Below, in pieces: positions 16,932-25,627 of a stretch of 64,000 nucleotides of DNA. The notes under the pieces were generated by a model. That model was not told where the DNA came from. It was given only the letters and a program-made list of their open reading frames with translations, and did not search any database. Position 1 is the first letter of the stretch. Every line of letters begins with the position of its first letter. This stretch comes from Nocardiopsis eucommiae. Its GTDB lineage: Bacteria > Actinomycetota > Actinomycetes > Streptosporangiales > Streptosporangiaceae. The translations under genes were made by a program, and so were the position numbers. Location of the stretch: the NCBI GenBank assembly GCA_018388625.1, contig CP074402.1, positions 3,224,001 through 3,288,000 of the forward strand, given 5' to 3'.

Positions 16932-19229
16932 ATGGAACACGGCCACGTCGTCGACGGGCTCACCGCACCGGTCGAGGTGGTGTACGACCGCTGGGGCGTC
17001 CCCCACGTGCGCGCCCACGACGCCGACGACGCGTTCGTCGCCCAGGGCTTCACCGCCGCCCGCGACCGGCTGTTCCAGCTCGACCTCTGGCGGCGCCGCG
17101 GCCTCGGCCTGCTCTCCGAGGTCCTGGGCGAGCGGTACCTGGAACGCGACCGCGCGGCCCGGCTCTTCCTCTACCGGGGGGACATGGACACCGAGTGGGC
17201 CGCCTACGGCGCGGGCGTGCGCCGGACCGCCGAGCTCTTCACCTCCGGGATCAACGCCTACGTCGCCCTCACCGAGCGCGAGCCCGCGCTGCTCGGGCCG
17301 GAGTTCGCGGAGCTCGGGTTCACCCCCGCCCGCTGGGCCCCCGAGGACCTGGCCCGGATCCGGTCCCACGGCCTCCACGCCAACGTCGAGAAGGAGCTGG
17401 CGCGCGCCCTCACCCTCCGTGACTTCGGCCCGGGTGTCGAGGACCTGCGCGCGGTCCGCGAGCCCGAAGGTCCCCTGCGCGTACCCGAGGGCCTGGACCT
17501 GGACCTCCTCCACCCCGAGGTCCTGGACGTGTACCGGCTGGCCTGCGCGCCCCTGGACCTGTCGGGTGCCGCACCGTGCACCACCCCACCCGAACCGGAC
17601 GGCAGCAACAACTGGGTGATCGGCGCCGAGCGCACCGCCACGGGCCGCCCGATCCTGGCCAACGACCCGCACCGCGCGGTCGGCGCCCCGGCACTGCGCT
17701 ACGTCACCCATCTGAGCTGTCCGGAGTTCGACGTGATCGGCGCGGGCGAGCCCGCCCTGCCCGGGGTCTCCATCGGGCACAACGGGCACGTCGCCTTCGG
17801 GCTCACCATCTTCCCGATCGACCAGGAGGACCTGTACGTCTACCAACTCCACCCGGACGACCCGGGTCGGTACCGTCACCGCGACGGCTGGCGGGAGCTG
17901 GAGACGGTCACCGAACGCGTCCCGGTGCGGGGCGGTCCCGACCGCGAGGTGCGGCTGGACTTCACCGTGCACGGTCCGCTCGTGCGCTCCGACCCCGAGC
18001 GGAACGCCGCCTTCGCCGTACGCGCCGCCTGGCTCGGTCCCGGAATGGCTCCCTACCTGGGCAGCGTCCAGTACATGCGGGCCCGGGACAGCCAGGAGTT
18101 CCGCGACGCCCTGCGGGTGTGGGGCGCTCCCGGCGAGAACCAGGTGTACGCCGACGCGGAGGGGTTCGGCTGGATCGCGGCGGGCCGCGTCCCCGTACGC
18201 CCGAACTGGGACGGTTCACTGCCCGTTCCCGGCGACGGAAGCCACGAGTGGGCGGGTTTCCACGGCCGCATGCCCTCCGCGCACCGGCCCGGGCAGGGGT
18301 GGTTCGCCTCCGCCAACGAACACAACACGCACCGGGCGCCCGGCTGGGAGCCGTTCACCGTGACCCGGGACTGGGCGGCCCCCTTGCGGTACGAGCGCAT
18401 CGCCGAGGAGCTGTCCGCACGCTCCGACTGGACCGTCGAGGACGCCTGCCGCCTCCAGGGCGACCACCGGAGCCCGGTCGCGCGCGCCGCCCTGTCCGTG
18501 CTGGACGCACTCCCGGACGGCTTCCCGGGGACCGCCCCGGCCCTGGAGCTGCTGCGGGCCGGAGGCTGGGACGGGACCATGGCGGTCGACCTGCCCCAGC
18601 CCACCCTGTTCGAGCACTGGTTCGCACACCGTCTGCGTCCCGCGCTGCTGCGTGCGCGTCTGCCGGAGCTGGTCTCCTCCGACCGTGTCGACGCGGCGGT
18701 GGCCGCCCTCACCCCCGATCCGGACCGGGCCGCCGACCCGCGTGTTCCGCTGCGCCTGCTGACGGAGGCGGTCCTCAGCGAACAGGGACGCGCGCTGGTG
18801 GCGCGCTCGTTGGGGGCGGCCCACCGGGACCTGTGCGAGCGGCTCGGTCCGCCCGGTCCGGCCTGGCACTGGGGCGAACACCACTTCGCCCGCCTGGACC
18901 ACCCCTCGCCGCGCTCCCGGACCCCCGCCGTGGGCACGGGGACGGCGGATCGCGCGCCCGGGAAGCGCGGACACCGTCGACCTGACGGCGGCGGACGCCT
19001 CCGGCCGCCAGTACCACGGCGCGTCCTTCCGGATCGTGGTGGACGTCGGTGCGTGGGACGAGTCCGTCGCGGTCAACGCTCCGGGCCAGTCCGGGGACCC
19101 CGCAGTCCCCACCACGACGACCTCACCGAACCGTGGGCTCGGGGCCGTCACTTCCCCCTGCTCTACTCCCGCGCGGCCGTGGACCGGCACCGTGCCTCGA
19201 CCCTCCACCTGCTCCCGCCCGCGCGGTGA
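16932..19229 (+). CDS. Penicillin-acylase-family Ntn hydrolase (three compensating bases lost near C-terminus)
   Basis: Self-processing amidase of the penicillin G acylase/AHL acylase family, 766 residues after repair. The mature beta-chain nucleophile serine is in PDGSNNWVIG at about residue 221; the alpha chain before it contains VYDRWGVPHVRA and FTAARDRLFQLDLWRR. Other family landmarks are ANDPHR and SIGHNGHVAFGLT. No secretion signal is visible, so it is probably cytoplasmic. Three one-base losses near 18902, 18960 and 19100 leave the frame open, but about 65 residues in that stretch read wrongly; the true text includes ADTVDLTAADASGRQYHGAS and FRIVVDVGAWDESVAVNAPG, the usual C-terminal fold. 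Substrate could be a beta-lactam, an acyl-homoserine lactone or an N-acyl natural product. Confidence 0.9.
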   Translation: MEHGHVVDGLTAPVEVVYDRWGVPHVRAHDADDAFVAQGFTAARDRLFQLDLWRRRGLGLLSEVLGERYLERDRAARLFLYRGDMDTEWAAYGAGVRRTAELFTSGINAYVALTEREPALLGPEFAELGFTPARWAPEDLARIRSHGLHANVEKELARALTLRDFGPGVEDLRAVREPEGPLRVPEGLDLDLLHPEVLDVYRLACAPLDLSGAAPCTTPPEPDGSNNWVIGAERTATGRPILANDPHRAVGAPALRYVTHLSCPEFDVIGAGEPALPGVSIGHNGHVAFGLTIFPIDQEDLYVYQLHPDDPGRYRHRDGWRELETVTERVPVRGGPDREVRLDFTVHGPLVRSDPERNAAFAVRAAWLGPGMAPYLGSVQYMRARDSQEFRDALRVWGAPGENQVYADAEGFGWIAAGRVPVRPNWDGSLPVPGDGSHEWAGFHGRMPSAHRPGQGWFASANEHNTHRAPGWEPFTVTRDWAAPLRYERIAEELSARSDWTVEDACRLQGDHRSPVARAALSVLDALPDGFPGTAPALELLRAGGWDGTMAVDLPQPTLFEHWFAHRLRPALLRARLPELVSSDRVDAAVAALTPDPDRAADPRVPLRLLTEAVLSEQGRALVARSLGAAHRDLCERLGPPGPAWHWGEHHFARLDHPSPRSRTPAVGTGTADRAPGKRGHRRPDGGGRLRPPVPRRVLPDRGGRRCVGRVRRGQRSGPVRGPRSPHHDDLTEPWARGRHFPLLYSRAAVDRHRASTLHLLPPAR

Positions 19230-20205
19230 GCGGCCCCCGGGCCACCGGGGGCACCGCCCGCGCGAGCCGGGTGGAGAGCTCGGCGGTGCGCGCGACGAAC
19301 TCCTCCGGTGCCTCCAGGGTGAAGTCCAGACCGGCCAGGGCGAGCACGATGACGATCCACTCATAGGAGTCCACGAGGGCCTCGTACCGGCAGCGGTCGG
19401 GGCCGACCGCCTCCAGCGAACCGTCCACCCGGGTGAGACGGGCGGCCACCTCGGCCGCCGACGCGTGGAAGAGGACCGTGACGGTGTGCCTCTCCCGGCC
19501 CGGACCGAACCCCTCCTCCAGGTGCGCGGCCAGGTCCTCGGCGGGGAGCGCCCTGGGGGTGAACGCGGCGCGGGTCGGGGTGATCTCGGTGATCCGGTCC
19601 AGCCGGAAGGAGCGCCAGTCCTCGCGGTCGCGGTCCCAGGCGAACAGGTACCAGCGCCGACGCAGCAGGACCAGACGGTAGGGGTCCACGTGGCGGTGGA
19701 GCTCCCGCCCGTCGCGACCCCGGTGGGTCATCCGGATCCGGTGGCCCGCCGCGACGGCGTCACTCAGCCCGGTGAGCACGTCGACCGACGCCCCGGGCCA
19801 CACGCTCCGGCCGGGTTCCACCGCCGAGGCCAGGGTGCTGGCCCTGTGGGACAGTCGGGAGGGCAGCACCCGTTCGATCTTGCCCAGGGCCCGCTCCGCG
19901 CCCTCCTCCGCACCCTGGACGCCGCTGAGCCCGCCCGCGACCATCCGCAGCCCCAGCGCCACAGTGACCACCTCGTCGTCCTCGAACATCAACGGAGGAA
20001 CGGCGTTGCCCGCCACCAGGCGGTAGTGCCCGCCGGGGCCGCGCAGGCTCTCCACCGGGTAGCCGAGCTCGCGCAGGCGGTCGATGTCGCGCCGCAGGGA
20101 CCGGGGGCTGGTGCCCAGCGCCTCGGCGAGGGCGGCGGCGGACCAGGCCCGTCCGTTCTGCAGGAGGGAGAGCAGGCGCAGCATGCGCTGACTGGTGTCG
20201 GCCAT
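19123..20205 (-). CDS. WYL-domain regulator of the YafY type
   Basis: About 360 residues: an N-terminal HTH_11 winged helix (MADTSQRMLRLLSLLQNGR; LGTSPRSLRRDIDRL, residues 1-60) followed by a WYL domain (about 130-310) with DPYRLVLLRRRWYLFAWDRD and a WCX-like C-terminal extension. WYL regulators respond to ligands or DNA damage; some bind single-stranded DNA. It is divergent from the UvrA-like gene, and TTGTGG-N11-CCACAA lies between them. The protein runs about 35 residues beyond the normal family end and overlaps the acylase gene by 107 bases, so a missed base near 19240 may hide the true stop. The start at 20205 gives the canonical N-terminus. Confidence 0.88.
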   Translation of the reverse strand: MADTSQRMLRLLSLLQNGRAWSAAALAEALGTSPRSLRRDIDRLRELGYPVESLRGPGGHYRLVAGNAVPPLMFEDDEVVTVALGLRMVAGGLSGVQGAEEGAERALGKIERVLPSRLSHRASTLASAVEPGRSVWPGASVDVLTGLSDAVAAGHRIRMTHRGRDGRELHRHVDPYRLVLLRRRWYLFAWDRDREDWRSFRLDRITEITPTRAAFTPRALPAEDLAAHLEEGFGPGRERHTVTVLFHASAAEVAARLTRVDGSLEAVGPDRCRYEALVDSYEWIVIVLALAGLDFTLEAPEEFVARTAELSTRLARAVPPVARGPLTARAGAGGGSRHGAGPRPRGSRAGGSDGPEPTVR

Positions 20206-20233
20206 ACCCGCATTCTTCCCGATCGCCGAGCAG

Positions 20234-20256
20234 TTGTGGCCGGTTTCTGACCACAA
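20234..20256. promoter_or_regulatory. Probable WYL-regulator operator
   Basis: Inverted repeat TTGTGG-N11-CCACAA, 23 bases, in the 71-base space between the WYL gene start (20205) and the UvrA-like start (20277). TAGTGT at 20264-20269 is a likely -10 box for the UvrA-like gene, so a bound dimer would cover its promoter. Confidence 0.65.
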
Positions 20257-20276
20257 TCCGACTTAGTGTGACGGCC

Positions 20277-22532
20277 ATGAGCACCACGACCACGGGCATC
20301 ACCGTGACCGGAGCCCGCGAGAACAACCTGCGCGGGGTGGACCTAGCCCTGCCCCGGGAGCGACTCGTCGTCTTCACCGGCGTGTCCGGATCGGGCAAGT
20401 CCTCCCTGGTGTACGGCACCATCGCCGCCGAGGCGCAGCGCCAGCTCAACGAGGCCCACGACAGCTTCACCCGCAGCCGGATGGCCCACCTGGGCGTGCC
20501 CGACGCCGACCGGTGGGAGAACCTCACCGTCACCGTCGCCGTGGATCAGCGGCGATTCGGTGGCAACGCGCGCTCGACCCTGGGCACCGCCACCGACCTC
20601 GCACCGCTCCTGCGCCTGTTGTTCTCCCGGATCGGTCGGCCCTGGACCGGGTACTCGCCCGCCTTCTCCTTCAACGACCCCGGCGGTATGTGCCCGGACT
20701 GCCAGGGCCTGGGCACCCTACGCCGGATCGACGCCGACGCCCTGCTGGACGACGACCTCTCCCTGGACCAGGGGGCCATCCGACTCCGGACCTTCGCACC
20801 GGGGACCTGGCGGTGGAAGCGCTACGTGCACGCCGGACTGTTCGACAGGGAGAAACCGGTGGGCCGCTACACCGCCCGGGAACGCGACCTGCTGTTGCAC
20901 GCCGAGGGGGTCAGGCTCACGGACCCGGACCCGGAGTTCCCGGCGAGCGGCGTCTTCGAGGGGTGGTCCCCGCATCACCCGCAGCCTGCTGGACGCGACG
21001 TCGGTCAACGCGAGGGACAGGGACGAACTGGAACGGGTGGTGTGGCGCGGCCCCTGCCCCGCCTGCGGGGGCGCGCGGCTGAACCCGGCCGCGCTGGCCT
21101 GCCGGATCGGTCGGCACAACATCGCGGACCTCTCCGCCCTGCCGGTCGTCCGGCTCGTCCCGGAGATCGCCGCGATCCACGACCCGCGGGTGGCCCCGGT
21201 GACCTCCGCGCTCCTGGAGCGCCTGCGCGGGCTGGAGGAGGTGGGCCTGGGCTACCTCAGCCTGGACCGGCACTCGGCCACGCTGTCCGGTGGCGAGGCC
21301 CAGCGCGTGCGGCTCGTAAGGCACCTGGGGGCGCGCTGACCGGCCTGACCTACGTGCTCGACGAACCCAGTGCCGGGCTGCACCCGGCCGACGTGCACCG
21401 GCTCACCGCTCTGCTGCGCCGCCTGCGCGACAAGGGCAACACGGTGTTGGTGGTCGAACACGACCCGGACGTGATCGAGGCCGCCGACCACGTGGTGGAC
21501 CTCGGCCCCGGAGCCGGACACGAGGGCGGCCGCGTCGTCTACGAGGGCCCCGTGGCCGGGCTCCGCCGAGCGCCCACCCCCACCGGCCGCTACCTGCGCC
21601 GACCCCGCTCGGTACGGTCCCGCACCCGCACCCCCGACGGTTCGGTGGAGGTTCGCGGCGCCCGCCTGCACAACCTGCGCGGGATCGACGTGTCCGTTCC
21701 GACCGGGGTGCTGACGGCCGTGACCGGGGTGGCGGGGTCGGGCAAGAGCTCACTCGCCCATGGGGAACTGCCCCGGGTGCGCCCGGACGCGGTGGTCCTC
21801 ACCCAGGGCTCCCTGCACGGCGGACCCCGGTCCACCCCCGTGACCTACCTGGGGATCCAGGACACCTTGCGCGCGCTGTTCGCGCGGGCCAACGGGGTGG
21901 CGTCCGGCTGGTTCAGCGCCAACTCCACGGGCGCCTGCCCGACCTGTCGGGGACGCGGGGTGATCATCACCGACCTCGCCTTCCTCGACGACGTCGAGAC
22001 GGAGTGCGAGCGCTGCCGCGGGCTGCGGTTCAACGACCGCGCGCTGTCGTACACCCTGGACGGCCGCACCATCGCGGAGGTGCTGGCGCTGACGGCGGCG
22101 CGCGCCCGGGAGGTCCTCGCGGGGCCCGTCGCGGAGTCGCTGGACCGTATGGAACGGGTCGGGCTGGGTTACCTACGGCTGGGGCAGTCCCTGGACACGC
22201 TCTCCGGCGGGGAGCGGCAGCGCCTCCGGCTGGCCCGCGAGCTGGCGGAGCCCGCACGGCTGTACGTGCTGGACGAACCCACCACCGGCCTGCACGGCGG
22301 TGACGTGGCCGGGCTCGTGAACCTGTTCGACGGCATGGTGGACGCGGGCGCGACGGTGGTGGTCGTCGAGCACCGGATGGACGTGGTGGCCGCCGCCGAC
22401 CACGTGGTGGACCTCGGCCCCGGAGCCGGACACGAGGGCGGCCGGGTCGTGTTCGAGGGAACGCCCGCGCGGATGGCCGACGCGGGGAGGGGCGCCACCG
22501 CCGACGCCCTGCGCGCCCACCTGTCCGGGTGA
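20277..22532 (+). CDS. UvrA-like double-ABC ATPase, drug-resistance type (three bases lost)
   Basis: Cytoplasmic UvrA paralogue of about 752 residues, shorter than housekeeping UvrA (about 950), as in the UvrA2/DrrC-like group linked to resistance against DNA-intercalating drugs. Walker A motifs are GVSGSGKSS (residues 35-43) and GVAGSGKSS. ABC signatures are LSGGEAQRVRL and LSGGERQRLRL, and the Walker B regions are YVLDEPSAGLH and YVLDEPTTGLH. Zinc-type pairs occur as CPDCQGLG, CPACGGARL, CPTCRGRG and CERCRGLRF. Bases are missing near 20963 and 20971 (restoring FEGVVPRITRSLLDAT) and near 21328 (restoring HLGGALTGLTYVLDEP). The ATG at 20277 lies seven bases after a -10-like TAGTGT, so the mRNA may be leaderless. 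The divergent WYL regulator probably controls it. Confidence 0.9.
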   Translation: MSTTTTGITVTGARENNLRGVDLALPRERLVVFTGVSGSGKSSLVYGTIAAEAQRQLNEAHDSFTRSRMAHLGVPDADRWENLTVTVAVDQRRFGGNARSTLGTATDLAPLLRLLFSRIGRPWTGYSPAFSFNDPGGMCPDCQGLGTLRRIDADALLDDDLSLDQGAIRLRTFAPGTWRWKRYVHAGLFDREKPVGRYTARERDLLLHAEGVRLTDPDPEFPASGVFEGWSPHHPQPAGRDVGQREGQGRTGTGGVARPLPRLRGRAAEPGRAGLPDRSAQHRGPLRPAGRPARPGDRRDPRPAGGPGDLRAPGAPARAGGGGPGLPQPGPALGHAVRWRGPARAARKAPGGALTGLTYVLDEPSAGLHPADVHRLTALLRRLRDKGNTVLVVEHDPDVIEAADHVVDLGPGAGHEGGRVVYEGPVAGLRRAPTPTGRYLRRPRSVRSRTRTPDGSVEVRGARLHNLRGIDVSVPTGVLTAVTGVAGSGKSSLAHGELPRVRPDAVVLTQGSLHGGPRSTPVTYLGIQDTLRALFARANGVASGWFSANSTGACPTCRGRGVIITDLAFLDDVETECERCRGLRFNDRALSYTLDGRTIAEVLALTAARAREVLAGPVAESLDRMERVGLGYLRLGQSLDTLSGGERQRLRLARELAEPARLYVLDEPTTGLHGGDVAGLVNLFDGMVDAGATVVVVEHRMDVVAAADHVVDLGPGAGHEGGRVVFEGTPARMADAGRGATADALRAHLSG

Positions 22533-22636
22533 CGCCCGCCCCCGGGTTCCCACGACCGGTTCGTAAGTCGCGGGAACTCACGGACCCCTCCGAACGACGT
22601 CAGTGTCGACCGGAACGGCGACGGCGGAGGAGATCC

Positions 22637-23989
22637 ATGGACCCGGCGAGCACGAGACCCGTGACCGAGGACGGAACACCCCCGCCGAGGACGGGCGTGT
22701 GGCAGCAGCTCAGGCCGCTCGTACTGCGGCTGCACTTCTATGCGGGCGTGCTGGTGGCGCCCTTCCTCCTGGTGGCGACGGTCTCCGGGCTGCTGTACGT
22801 GTGGACACCCCAGGTCGAGCAGGTGCTGTACGCCGACCAGCTGCGCGTCCCCGCCTCCGAGGGGTCCCTGCCCCTGGCCGAACAGGTGCGGATCGCCCGC
22901 GCGGAGGCGCCCGACGCCAGCGTCCACTCGGTGCGCCCGGCCACCACCCCGGAGGACTCCACATGGGTCCTGATGGACCTGGCCGAGAGCGGCAACGGGG
23001 CGCGCACGACGGTGTTCGTCGACCCCCACGCGGGCGAGGTCCTGGGGGTGTCCGAGAGCTACGGGACCAGCGGGGCGCTGCCGGTGCGCACCTGGATCGA
23101 CCTGCTCCACCGGCAACTGCACCTGGGGGAGGTCGGCCGGCTGTACAGCGAGCTCGCCGCGAGCTGGCTCGGGGTGGTCGCCCTGGGCGGCCTGGCCCTG
23201 TGGGTGGCCCGGCGTCGGCGCGGCCGCCAGCGGTCGGGCCGGGCACGCTCGGTCTCCCTGCACGCCACGGTGGGGGCGTGGGTCCTTCTGGGGCTGCTGT
23301 TCCTGTCCGCCACCGGGTTGACCTGGTCCCAGTACGCGGGGTCGAACATCTCCGACCTGCGTGAACGGATGTCCTGGACCACTCCGGCGGCGTCCACGGA
23401 GGTCCCCTCCGCCAGCCCCGGTGTGGACGTCGGCCCGGACGCGGTCCTGGCCAGCGCACGGGAGGCCGGACTCGACGGCCGGGTCACCGTCGACCTGCCC
23501 TCCGACCACACCTCTCCCTACGTGGTCACCCAGCTCGAACGGTCCTGGCCGACCCAGGCGGACTCGGTCGCCGTCGCCCAGGACACGGGCGAGGTCGTGG
23601 ACGTCGTCCGCTTCGAGGACCACCCGCTGATGGCCAAACTCAGCCGCTGGGGCGTGGACGCCCACATGGGCCTGCTGTTCGGGGTACCCAACCAGCTCGT
23701 CCTCACGGCGGTCTGCGGCGGGCTGCTCTGGGTGATCGTCCTGGGCTACCGCATGTGGTGGCAGCGCAGGCCCACGCGCGGCGGCGCCTGGGGGCTGGGG
23801 CGGCCCTACCAGCGCGGTTCCTTCCTGTCACTGTCCTGGCCCCTGAGGGTGGCGGTCGTTCTGACCTGCGCGGGGGTCGGTCTGGCCCTGCCCGTGCTGG
23901 GGGTCTCGCTGCTGGTCTTCCTGGTGGTCGACGTCCTGGTCGGCCGGTTCTCCGAGGGCGCCCGGCGGCTCAGGTCCGGTTCCGGGTGA
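22637..23989 (+). CDS. PepSY-associated transmembrane protein
   Basis: 450-residue inner-membrane protein of the PepSY_TM (iron-regulated membrane protein) family. The order is: a cytoplasmic N-terminus, a first helix in LHFYAGVLVAPFLLVATVSG, an external PepSY-like region (residues about 65-150), helices near 175-195 and 215-235 (VLLGLLFLSATGLTW), a second PepSY-like region with PYVVTQLERSWPTQADSVAV, then three helices at the C-terminus. Histidines in LRLHFYAG, DLLHRQLHLGE and DAHMGLLFG could bind haem or metal. Members often help iron uptake or siderophore reduction; that role is a family inference. ATG 22637 follows GGCGGAGGAGATCC. It ends 20 bases inside the converging TmrB-like gene. Confidence 0.88.
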   Translation: MDPASTRPVTEDGTPPPRTGVWQQLRPLVLRLHFYAGVLVAPFLLVATVSGLLYVWTPQVEQVLYADQLRVPASEGSLPLAEQVRIARAEAPDASVHSVRPATTPEDSTWVLMDLAESGNGARTTVFVDPHAGEVLGVSESYGTSGALPVRTWIDLLHRQLHLGEVGRLYSELAASWLGVVALGGLALWVARRRRGRQRSGRARSVSLHATVGAWVLLGLLFLSATGLTWSQYAGSNISDLRERMSWTTPAASTEVPSASPGVDVGPDAVLASAREAGLDGRVTVDLPSDHTSPYVVTQLERSWPTQADSVAVAQDTGEVVDVVRFEDHPLMAKLSRWGVDAHMGLLFGVPNQLVLTAVCGGLLWVIVLGYRMWWQRRPTRGGAWGLGRPYQRGSFLSLSWPLRVAVVLTCAGVGLALPVLGVSLLVFLVVDVLVGRFSEGARRLRSGSG

Positions 23990-24530
23990 GTTCGGGGAAC
24001 CGCTGGAGCACCCGGTCCACCACCTGGGCCGGGCCGAGGTCGGTGTTGTCCACGGCCAGGTCCGCCCACGCGCGCAGCCACTCCCGGTCGGCCCGGTAGA
24101 AGGGGTCGATCCTGGACCGCCGGAAGGCCCGGGCGCCCTCGTTGGCCTCGGGGTGGTCCGGGGCGACGTCGTGGGCGGCGACGCGCGCCTCCAGGACGGC
24201 ACGGTCCGGCCGCAGCAGGACCCGGCGGACCTCGATCTCCTCGACGCGCAGGCCGTCGAGGATCTCCTCCGCGTACTCCCGGCGGAGGACGCTCATCGGG
24301 ACGATGAGGGTCTGGCCGGTGAAGGCGTGCACCTGGGCTGCGACGGTGGCGAACAGGGCGCGCCAGGGCGGCAGGTCCTGGAAGTCTCCGGGGTGGTCGG
24401 GCAGCAGGTGACGGAGCATGAAGCCGATCTCCTCCGGGTCCAGGAGACGGCTGTCGGGCACGCGTTCGACCAGCAGTTCGGCGGTGGTCGTCTTCCCTCC
24501 GCCGAAGGGTCCGTTGATGTGCAGCAGCAT
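23970..24530 (-). CDS. TmrB-like P-loop ATPase
   Basis: 186 residues. Walker A is GPFGGGKTT at residues 7-15. The sequence follows Bacillus TmrB in order: INGPFGGGKT, LLDPEEIGFMLRHLLPD, DFQDLPPWRALFATVA, then TLIVPMSVLRREYAEEI. TmrB confers tunicamycin resistance, probably by sequestering the drug, a UDP-sugar analogue. The same fold is also annotated as shikimate-kinase-like or nucleotide kinase, so a general kinase role is possible. The gene begins 41 bases after galU on the same strand, which suggests a two-gene operon with the UDP-glucose-forming enzyme. Confidence 0.8.
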   Translation of the reverse strand: MLLHINGPFGGGKTTTAELLVERVPDSRLLDPEEIGFMLRHLLPDHPGDFQDLPPWRALFATVAAQVHAFTGQTLIVPMSVLRREYAEEILDGLRVEEIEVRRVLLRPDRAVLEARVAAHDVAPDHPEANEGARAFRRSRIDPFYRADREWLRAWADLAVDNTDLGPAQVVDRVLQRFPELTRNRT

Positions 24531-24571
24531 GCGCGCATGCTACGCGCGGCCGGGCCCAGGCCGGAGGCCGG

Positions 24572-25495
24572 TCACCCGGCGGATTCCGCGTCCGGTCGTA
24601 CGGACGGGACGGGGTCGGCGGCGAGGCGGCGCAGCAGCGGACCGTACTCGGGGTGGGCCAGGGCGGACGCGAACTGGGCGACCAGGTAGTCGGCGGGGTT
24701 GCCGGTGTCGTACCAGCGCCCCTGGATCACCTGACCGTAGACCGGGTGATCGGCGGCGTGGGCGTTGATGGCGTCGGTCAGGTAGATCTCGCCGGTGCGG
24801 TGGGTGAACCAACGCTCGGTCTGGGCGCGCAGCTGGGCGACGACGTCGGGCGTGACCACGTAGCCCCCGATCGCGGCGTAGGCGGAGGGCGCGTCCTCGG
24901 GCTTGGGCTTCTCGACCAGTCCGGAGATGCGCAGGAGCCCGTCGGCGAGGTCCTCCGCCACGCGGGGGACCCCGTAGCGGCGGGACTCCTCCCTGTCCAT
25001 GGGCATGAGGGCCAGCACGGGGTGGCCGGTGCGCTCGAAGGCGCTCACGAGCTGCTGGGCACGGGGGACCTCCGCGACGAAGACGTCGTCGGGCCACAGG
25101 ACGAGCGTCGGCTCGTCACGGGCGTCCCGGTAGGCGTTGAGGACCGGGGTGCCGTTGCCGTAGGGACCGTGCTGGTCCAGATAGGTGATGTGCCCCAGGC
25201 GAGCCAGTTCGGCGACCTCCTCCACGGCGTCGGCGTACTCCTGCTTTCCGTCCCCACGCAGCCGCGCGACCAGGGTCGGGTCGGGGCGGAAGTGGTCCTG
25301 GATGAGGGACTTGCCACCGGAGACGACGATCGTGATGTCGGTGATGCCGGAGGACACGAGTTCGCGGACGGTGTGTTCGATGACCGGCTTGTCACCGACG
25401 GGGAGCATCTCCTTGGGCGTGGCCTTGGTGAGCGGCAGCAACCGCGAACCCATACCGGCCGCGGGGATCACGGCGCGTCGGATCGTCCTGGTCAT
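24572..25495 (-). CDS. galU: UTP-glucose-1-phosphate uridylyltransferase
   Basis: Makes UDP-glucose from UTP and glucose 1-phosphate for cell-wall sugars, trehalose and glycans. 307 residues with the nucleotidyltransferase signature AAGMGSRLLPLTKATPKEML at about residues 12-31, YLDQHGPYGNGTPVL, the metal-binding VLWPDDVF, GLVEKPKPEDAPS and FTHRTGEIYLTDAI. Length and motifs match bacterial GalU exactly. The ATG at 25495 gives the standard MTRTIRRAVIPAAG opening. It is the first gene of a probable pair with the TmrB-like ATPase; the 132-base region upstream also carries the divergent TetR promoter. Confidence 0.95.
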   Translation of the reverse strand: MTRTIRRAVIPAAGMGSRLLPLTKATPKEMLPVGDKPVIEHTVRELVSSGITDITIVVSGGKSLIQDHFRPDPTLVARLRGDGKQEYADAVEEVAELARLGHITYLDQHGPYGNGTPVLNAYRDARDEPTLVLWPDDVFVAEVPRAQQLVSAFERTGHPVLALMPMDREESRRYGVPRVAEDLADGLLRISGLVEKPKPEDAPSAYAAIGGYVVTPDVVAQLRAQTERWFTHRTGEIYLTDAINAHAADHPVYGQVIQGRWYDTGNPADYLVAQFASALAHPEYGPLLRRLAADPVPSVRPDAESAG

Positions 25496-25591
25496 GTGTC
25501 TCCCCTGGTCGTGGCAGGTGCGGTGGAGGCCGATCGTATCCGCGCGGACGTCGGCGGGCACGGAGGACAGGGCCGGTGCACCTCGGGTATA

Positions 25592-25611
25592 GAATGAACA
25601 TGTGTTCATTC
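25592..25611. promoter_or_regulatory. Perfect TetR operator upstream of the TetR-GNAT operon
   Basis: GAATGAACATGTGTTCATTC is a 20-base palindrome with nine-base perfect arms and a TG centre. TATAGA just before it resembles a -10 box, and the TetR ribosome site AGGAGGG follows ten bases later, so binding would stop transcription of the TetR-GNAT operon. Confidence 0.8.
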
Positions 25612-25627
25612 AAAAACAGGAGGGTCG

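Noticed and set aside
15904..19229. Possible non-ribosomal peptide or polyketide cluster
   Set aside because: Only a stand-alone thioesterase and an acylase are present; no adenylation, condensation, ketosynthase or carrier domains occur in the window.
19036..20250. Plus-strand frame of about 400 codons opposite the WYL regulator
   Set aside because: Shadow frame with low-complexity Gly/Arg/Gln translation; the WYL protein on the other strand is unambiguous.
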